DNA of 36,781 bases from Arsenicicoccus bolidensis DSM 15745 (GTDB lineage: Bacteria; Actinomycetota; Actinomycetes; Actinomycetales; Dermatophilaceae), in contig NZ_AUFG01000038.1 in NCBI RefSeq assembly GCF_000426385.1, forward strand, positions 1 through 36,781. Reading direction: 5' to 3'. Position numbers and translations under genes: made by a program. Position 1 is the first letter of the stretch. Each line of letters begins with the position of its first letter. The notes below the pieces were generated by a model. The model made no database searches, was not told the DNA's origin, and was given only the letters and a program-made list of their open reading frames with translations. Below are positions 32,439 through 36,781 of the stretch, one piece after another.

Positions 32439-34076
32439 TCAGGGGAGGTCGCCGGCGTCGACGATCGTGTAGGCATAGCCCTGCTCGGCGAGGAAGCGCT
32501 GGCGGTGCGCCGCGAAGTCGGCGTCGACCGTGTCGCGCGTGACGACCGTGTAGAAGTGCGCCGTGCGCCCGTCGCCCTTGGGACGCAGCAGCCGGCCGAG
32601 GCGCTGGGCCTCCTCCTGGCGCGACCCGAACGTGCCCGACACCTGGATCGCGACGGATGCCTCGGGCAGGTCGATCGAGAAGTTCGCGACCTTGGACACC
32701 ACGAGCAGCGAGATCTCCCCGGTGCGGAAGGCCTGGAACAGCCGCTGCCGCTCCTTGACCGTGGTCGAGCCGGTGATGATGGGGGCGTCCAGGCGAGCGG
32801 CGAGCGTCTCGAGCTGGTCGAGGTACTGCCCGATGACCAGCGTGGGCTCGCCCGCGTGCCGCGCCACCAGGCGCTCCACCACCGCGTCCTTGGCCTCGGC
32901 GCACGACGACAGGCGGTAGCGCTCGTCCGGCTCCGCCACCGCGTAGGCCATCCGGTCGGCGTCGGGCATGGTGACCCGCACCTCCACGCAGTCGGCCGGG
33001 GCGATCCAGCCCTGCGCCTCGATGTCCTTCCACGGGGCGTCGTAGCGCTTGGGGCCGATGAGCGAGAAGACGTCGGACTCACGGCCGTCCTCGCGCACGA
33101 GGGTCGCGGTCAGCCCCAGCCGTCGACGCGCCTGCAGGTCGGCCGTCATGCGAAAGATCGGGGCCGGGAGGAGGTGGACCTCGTCATACAGGATCAGTCC
33201 CCAGTCCCGGGCGTCGAGCAGCTCGAGGTGGGGAAAGACGCCCTTCCGCTTCGTCGTGAGCACCTGGTAGGTCGCGATCGTGACGGGGCGGATCTCCTTG
33301 CGGGCGCCGGAGTACTCGCCGATCTCGTCCTCGGTGAGCGACGTGCGGCGGACCAGCTCGTCCCGCCACTGCCGCGCGGACACCGTGTTGGTCACCAGGA
33401 TCAGCGTGGTGGCCCGGGCGCGGGCCATGGCACCGGCCCCGACGAGCGTCTTGCCCGCCCCGCACGGGAGGACCACGACCCCGGACCCGCCGTCCCAGAA
33501 GCCGTCGACCGCCTGCTGCTGGTAGGGGCGCAGCGCCCAGTCGCTCTCGTCGAGGTCGATCGGGTGCGCCTCGCCGTCGACGTAGCCCGCGAGGTCCTCG
33601 GCCGGCCAGCCGACCTTGAGCAGCTCCTGCTTGAGGTGGCCCCGCTCCGAGGGGTGCACCACCACGGTGTCGTCGTCCACGGCGTCACCCAGCAGAGGGC
33701 GGATCCGCTTGTGCCGCAGCACCTCCGCGAGGACGGCGCGGTCGGTCGTGCGCATCACCAGGCCGTGGTCGGGGTCCTTGGCGAGCGTCAGCCGGCCGTA
33801 GCGGTCCATCGTGTCGGCGACGTCGACGAGCAGGGCCTGGGGGACGGCATACCGGCTGTGGGTGAGGAGGGCGTCGACGACCTGCTCCGCGTCGTGGCCG
33901 GCGGCGCGGGCGTTCCACAGGCCGAGGGGCGTGACGCGATAGGTGTGCACGTGCTCGGGGGCGCGCTCGAGCTCGGCGAACGGCGCGATCGCCCTCCGCG
34001 CGGCCTCGGCGCCCGCATGGTCGACCTCGAGCAGGAGGGTCTTGTCGCTCTGGACGATCAGGGGACCGTCGGGCAT
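32439..34076 (-). CDS. XPB-type DNA repair helicase
   Basis: 545 residues. The N-terminal actinobacterial XPB segment (GPLIVQSDKTLLLEVDH, PEHVHTYRVTPLGLWNA) is followed by superfamily 2 motifs: Walker A in LPCGAGKTLVGAGAM, DEVH box in ILYDEVHLLP, LGLTATLVRED, then the second RecA-like domain with VVSKVANFSIDLPEASVAIQVSG and EEAQRLGRLLRP. XPB unwinds DNA 3' to 5' and takes part in nucleotide excision repair. The ATG at 34076 overlaps the TGA of the DUF4190 gene by one base (TGATG), so the two are coupled. The stop is about 100 bp from the G-rich region. Confidence 0.94.
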   Translation of the reverse strand: MPDGPLIVQSDKTLLLEVDHAGAEAARRAIAPFAELERAPEHVHTYRVTPLGLWNARAAGHDAEQVVDALLTHSRYAVPQALLVDVADTMDRYGRLTLAKDPDHGLVMRTTDRAVLAEVLRHKRIRPLLGDAVDDDTVVVHPSERGHLKQELLKVGWPAEDLAGYVDGEAHPIDLDESDWALRPYQQQAVDGFWDGGSGVVVLPCGAGKTLVGAGAMARARATTLILVTNTVSARQWRDELVRRTSLTEDEIGEYSGARKEIRPVTIATYQVLTTKRKGVFPHLELLDARDWGLILYDEVHLLPAPIFRMTADLQARRRLGLTATLVREDGRESDVFSLIGPKRYDAPWKDIEAQGWIAPADCVEVRVTMPDADRMAYAVAEPDERYRLSSCAEAKDAVVERLVARHAGEPTLVIGQYLDQLETLAARLDAPIITGSTTVKERQRLFQAFRTGEISLLVVSKVANFSIDLPEASVAIQVSGTFGSRQEEAQRLGRLLRPKGDGRTAHFYTVVTRDTVDADFAAHRQRFLAEQGYAYTIVDAGDLP

Positions 34077-34582
34077 CAGACGGCGGCCGGGGTCGGGGCC
34101 GGCGAGGGGGTCATCGACGGCAGGTCCGCCTGCTCGACGAACCACAGGAAGCCCGCGACACCGGCGATCAGCAGAACGACGCCGAGAACCACGTTGAGCA
34201 CCAGCAGGATCCACCCGATGTTGGCCATCCGGTTGGCGCGCCGCGGATCGTTGCCGTGCTGGGCGAGACCGATGATCCCGAGGATCGCGCTGGGCAGCCC
34301 GACGATGAAGGCCGTCGACAGCACCGCGAGCACGCTGACCACCGTGAGGACGATGGCGTTGACCGGGGCGCCGGGGGAGGGAGCGCCGTATGCCGGCTGC
34401 CCGTAGGCCGGACGACCGTAGGCGGGCTGTCCGGATCCCTGCTCGTATCCCTGCTGGCCGTATCCCTGCTGGCCGTATCCCTGCTGGCCGGACCCTTGCT
34501 GGCCGTAGCCGGGCTGAGCGGGGTGACCACCTTCGCCATACGAGCGTGGTGTCTGGTCGTCGGCGGGTGGCTGCGGGCTCAT
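34076..34582 (-). CDS. DUF4190 membrane protein with repetitive N-terminus
   Basis: 168 residues. The first 75 are a low-complexity tail of repeating GQQGY, GQPAY and GYGQQ units encoded partly by 15-bp tandem repeats (about 34437-34510). A DUF4190-like part follows with two membrane helices ([35 protein letters not shown] and [29 protein letters not shown]) joined by [13 protein letters not shown]. Function is unknown; such proteins are small inner-membrane proteins common in actinobacteria. Repeat number probably varies among strains. It is co-translated with the XPB helicase, but a functional link is not evident. Confidence 0.88.
   Translation of the reverse strand: MSPQPPADDQTPRSYGEGGHPAQPGYGQQGSGQQGYGQQGYGQQGYEQGSGQPAYGRPAYGQPAYGAPSPGAPVNAIVLTVVSVLAVLSTAFIVGLPSAILGIIGLAQHGNDPRRANRMANIGWILLVLNVVLGVVLLIAGVAGFLWFVEQADLPSMTPSPAPTPAAV
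34437..34510 (-). repeat. 15-bp tandem repeats coding Gln-Gly-Tyr units
   Basis: Repeats of the unit CTGGCCGTATCCCTG, some imperfect, encode the GQQGY series in the DUF4190 protein. Each copy is in frame, so length changes would not break the gene. Confidence 0.8.
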
Positions 34583-34733
34583 CGGTGCTCCTCGGTCGGT
34601 TGTGACGTCAACCCCACGTGGCGCTGGTTGCTTCCCAGGAGGCTAGCGGGGTGGGGCAGGATGGGGCTCGATGCTCGACGGCGACATGGCGGCGCCGGGC
34701 ACGAGGACGTCGACGCCGACGCGAAGGAGCGAG

Positions 34734-35666
34734 ATGCGCCAGCCCCAGCACGAGCCGATGACCGGTGCGCCGGACCGCGTGACGATCTACGAGGTGGGTG
34801 CGCGCGACGGGTTGCAGAACGAGAAGTCGATCGTCCCCGTCGACATCAAGGCGGAGTTCGTGCGGCGGATGCTCGCCGCCGGGCTCGAGACCGTCGAGAT
34901 CACGAGCTTCGTGTCGCCGCGGTGGGTGCCACAGCTGGCCGACGCCGCCGACCTCGTGACCGCGCTCGGGGCGGACGCGCTCGGCACCCAGCGGCCCGTC
35001 CTGGTGCCCAACGAGCGGGGGCTGGACCGGGCGCTCGACCTGGGGGTGTCGTCGGTGGCGATCTTCGGGTCCGCGACCGAGACCTTCGCGGCCAAGAACC
35101 TCAACTCCACGGTGCTGGACCAGTTCACGATGTTCGAGCCCGTCGCCAAGCGCGCCAAGGACGAGGGGCTGTGGCTGCGGGCCTACGTGTCGATGTGCTT
35201 CGGCGACCCCTGGGAGGGCGACGTGCCCATCGACCAGGTCGTCGACGTGTGCGCCCGGATGATCGACCTCGGCGCCGACCAGCTCTCGCTCGGCGACACC
35301 ATCGGCGTGGCCACGACCGGGCACGTGCGGCGGCTCCTCGATGCTCTGGGGGAGCGCGGGATCGGGTCGGATCGGATCGCGGTGCACTTCCACGACACCT
35401 ATGGCCAGGCGCTCGCGAACTCGCTCGAGGCGATCCGGCTCGGGGTGCGGACGATCGACGCCTCGGCCGGTGGGCTCGGTGGCTGCCCGTATGCCGAGTC
35501 CGCGACCGGCAACCTCGCCACCGAGGATCTCGTGTGGGCGCTCCACGGGATGGGCGTCGAGACCGGCGTCGACCTCGAGGCGCTGGTCACCACGTCCGTC
35601 TGGATGGCCGAGCAGCTCGGCCGCCCGTCGCCGTCCCGGGTGGTCAAGGCCCTGTGGGGCGGCTGA
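34734..35666 (+). CDS. Hydroxymethylglutaryl-CoA lyase
   Basis: 310 residues. HMG-CoA lyase splits HMG-CoA to acetyl-CoA and acetoacetate at the end of leucine breakdown. Seen are the DRE-TIM motif EVGARDGLQNE, the substrate strings TSFVSPRWVPQLADA and GSATETFAAKNLN, the metal ligands in HFHDTYGQALAN, and the catalytic-Cys loop GGLGGCPYAESATGN with Cys near residue 250. ATG at 34734 follows AAGGAG with good spacing; earlier in-frame starts lack a ribosome site. The convergent carboxyltransferase next door could supply the methylcrotonyl-CoA step of the same pathway, although its class is not certain. Confidence 0.95.
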   Translation: MRQPQHEPMTGAPDRVTIYEVGARDGLQNEKSIVPVDIKAEFVRRMLAAGLETVEITSFVSPRWVPQLADAADLVTALGADALGTQRPVLVPNERGLDRALDLGVSSVAIFGSATETFAAKNLNSTVLDQFTMFEPVAKRAKDEGLWLRAYVSMCFGDPWEGDVPIDQVVDVCARMIDLGADQLSLGDTIGVATTGHVRRLLDALGERGIGSDRIAVHFHDTYGQALANSLEAIRLGVRTIDASAGGLGGCPYAESATGNLATEDLVWALHGMGVETGVDLEALVTTSVWMAEQLGRPSPSRVVKALWGG

Positions 35667-35744
35667 CCCGCCCCACGCCCCTGCACCCCCGGTCCCGGTC
35701 TCGGCGAGAGGGCAGGAGTGGTCGCTCGGGGGCCTTGGCCGGAG

Positions 35745-36781
35745 CTAGCTCTGGGTGGCCAGCTCGATCGTGAGGGCCTCTGCCATGGCTCGGCAGAACG
35801 CTCGCGGATCCTGGTCGGCCGGCACCGTCTCGGGGACGATCCGGTGGGCGATCCCGGCCTCGACGAGCTGGGGCGCGGAGATGCGCTGACGCAGGGTCAT
35901 CTCGGGGGCGTGGTCCGGGGTGCCGTGGACGATGACCGAGGCGCCCTCCGGTGGCAGCGGTGACAGCCAGCCGTGCTCGGCCACCACAACCCGACGCGCG
36001 GGCAGCATCGCGAGAGCCCCACCGCCGCAGCCCTGCCCGAGCAGGAGCGCCACGCTGGGCACCGTCAGCTGGGTCATGTCGGCGATGCAGCGGGCGATCT
36101 CGCCGGCCAGCGCGCCCTCCTCCGCCGTGACCGACAGGTCGGCGCCGGGGGTGTCGATGACCGAGACGAGGGGGAGCCCCAGCTCCTGGGCGAGGCGCAT
36201 GCCACGTCGGGCGGAGCGCAGGGCTGCGGGCCCCATCGACTGCTTGGCCTGGTTGCGGCGGTCCTGCCCCACGAGGACGCAGGGGTCCCCGCCGAACGAT
36301 GCCAGCGCGAGCATGAGCCCGGCGTCGTGCTGCCCCTCGCCGGTCCCGGAGAGCGGGAGGACCTCGTCCGCGGCATACCGGAGAAGCTCTCGGACGCCCG
36401 GACGACGAGGTGAGCGGGTGATCTCGACGGACGCCCAGACCTGGCTGGACTCCGTCGGGGCGGGCCAGGCCGGCCCCTCCCCACCAGGATCGTGAGCGTT
36501 TCGTCCAAGATTCTTGGAGGATTCGCTCACGATCTCGGGGGCTGCGGGGGCTGCGGGGGCTGCGGGGGCTGCGGGGGCTGCGGGGGCTGCGGGGGCTGCG
36601 GGGGCTGCGGGGGTGGTGGCCGCGTCGCGGCGGTGGGGGTGCAGCAGGCGCAGCACCCGTGCGGCGACGGTCGCGAGCTCCTCGGACGGGACGACGGCGT
36701 CGATCACGCCCTTGTCGACGAGGTTCTCGGCGAGCTGCACGCCCGCGGGGAACGGTTCACCGTTGAGCGCCTCGTAGACCT
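35745..36781 (-). CDS. Fused acyl-CoA carboxylase carboxyltransferase (AccD-AccA type), 3' part
   Basis: The gene enters from beyond the right edge. The first visible residues (VYEALNGEPFPAGVQLAENLVDKGVIDAVVPSEELATVAARVL) are the end of a beta-type carboxyltransferase domain. An Ala-Ala-Pro linker coded by eight 9-bp repeats (36541-36612) and a short piece from a 45-nt palindrome (36489-36533) follow. Then comes an alpha-type domain (LMLALASFGGDPCVLVGQDRRNQAKQSMGPAALRSARRGMRLAQELGLPLVSVIDTPGAD, LLLGQGCGGGALAMLPA). The enzyme transfers carboxyl from biotin to an acyl-CoA, most likely acetyl-CoA, in malonyl-CoA synthesis. Opposite HMG-CoA lyase, a role in leucine breakdown is possible but less supported. 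TAG at 35745 ends the gene. Confidence 0.9.
   Translation of the reverse strand, partial: VYEALNGEPFPAGVQLAENLVDKGVIDAVVPSEELATVAARVLRLLHPHRRDAATTPAAPAAPAAPAAPAAPAAPAAPAAPEIVSESSKNLGRNAHDPGGEGPAWPAPTESSQVWASVEITRSPRRPGVRELLRYAADEVLPLSGTGEGQHDAGLMLALASFGGDPCVLVGQDRRNQAKQSMGPAALRSARRGMRLAQELGLPLVSVIDTPGADLSVTAEEGALAGEIARCIADMTQLTVPSVALLLGQGCGGGALAMLPARRVVVAEHGWLSPLPPEGASVIVHGTPDHAPEMTLRQRISAPQLVEAGIAHRIVPETVPADQDPRAFCRAMAEALTIELATQS
36489..36533. repeat. 45-nt nested palindrome inside the carboxyltransferase gene
   Basis: ATCGTGAGCG (36489-36498) pairs with CGCTCACGAT (36524-36533), and inside it TCCAAGA (36504-36510) pairs with TCTTGGA (36512-36518) around one base; two 5-nt unpaired parts lie between. 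The symmetry is exact (10+5+7+1+7+5+10). It is more AT-rich than its surroundings and lies in the interdomain linker, coding EIVSESSKNLGRNAHD. Confidence 0.85.
36541..36612 (-). repeat. Eight copies of a 9-bp repeat coding Pro-Ala-Ala
   Basis: GCTGCGGGG is repeated perfectly eight times from 36541 and encodes the flexible (AAP)n linker between the two carboxyltransferase domains. Copy number is likely to vary. Confidence 0.95.

Noticed and set aside
36541-36612. Regular 9-bp repeats that could suggest a CRISPR-like array
   Set aside because: No spacers; the repeat is in frame and codes a Pro-Ala-Ala linker.

Overview
The window is very GC-rich (my estimate is about 70-72%). Stop/start overlaps are tight and third codon positions are almost always G or C. 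The gene content is typical of an actinobacterium: a DUF3263 protein, a WXG100 protein, an actinobacterial XPB helicase, a HelD/HelR ATPase, a fused AccD-AccA carboxyltransferase, a stand-alone groEL under CIRCE control, and a response regulator-kinase-HtrA locus laid out like mycobacterial mprA-mprB-pepD. I infer a Micrococcales member, probably Intrasporangiaceae or Dermatophilaceae. No rRNA, tRNA, CRISPR array, insertion sequence or phage gene is visible, so this is chromosomal core sequence with a few accessory islands.

Left part (1-7600): a secreted trypsin-like protease broken by a frameshift; three minus-strand metabolic genes (SDR dehydrogenase, acyl-CoA dehydrogenase, F420-type LLM oxidoreductase) that fit branched-chain or fatty acyl-CoA oxidation; a Fic protein with two candidate operators upstream and a 26-codon relic resembling the N-terminus of HsdM overlapping its stop; and a coupled ung-SGNH hydrolase pair.

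Middle (7600-19700): an ABC-type FtsX/MacB-like exporter preceded by two touching palindromes; DUF3263; a P1/DmpA peptidase; an unknown gene; a PAS-GGDEF-EAL gene killed by a frameshift and an amber codon, whose last codons lie in the first of two CIRCE operators; groEL; a DMT exporter; a lone WXG100 protein; and a DUF4031-NUDIX fusion that ends in a perfect 24-bp inverted repeat.

Right part (19700-36781): a minus-strand four-carbon sugar-acid locus (FadR-type regulator, OtnK-like kinase, LtnD-like dehydrogenase, GntP permease) with a palindromic operator; an HD hydrolase; HelD/HelR; the regulator-kinase-HtrA envelope-stress operon; a gene with an AbiEi-like N-terminus and a Vsr/DUF559-like nuclease C-terminus bracketed by two related 58-nt palindromic elements; XPB helicase with a DUF4190 membrane protein; HMG-CoA lyase; and the 3' part of a fused acyl-CoA carboxyltransferase whose linker contains a nine-base repeat tract and a 45-nt nested palindrome.

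The most promising unexplained signals are the paired 58-nt palindromic elements around the putative nuclease (31134-32331), the palindrome embedded in the carboxyltransferase coding sequence (36489-36533), the mutually exclusive hairpins between htrA and helD (27249-27321), and strong enrichment of the heptamer GGCATAC/GTATGCC across the whole window.
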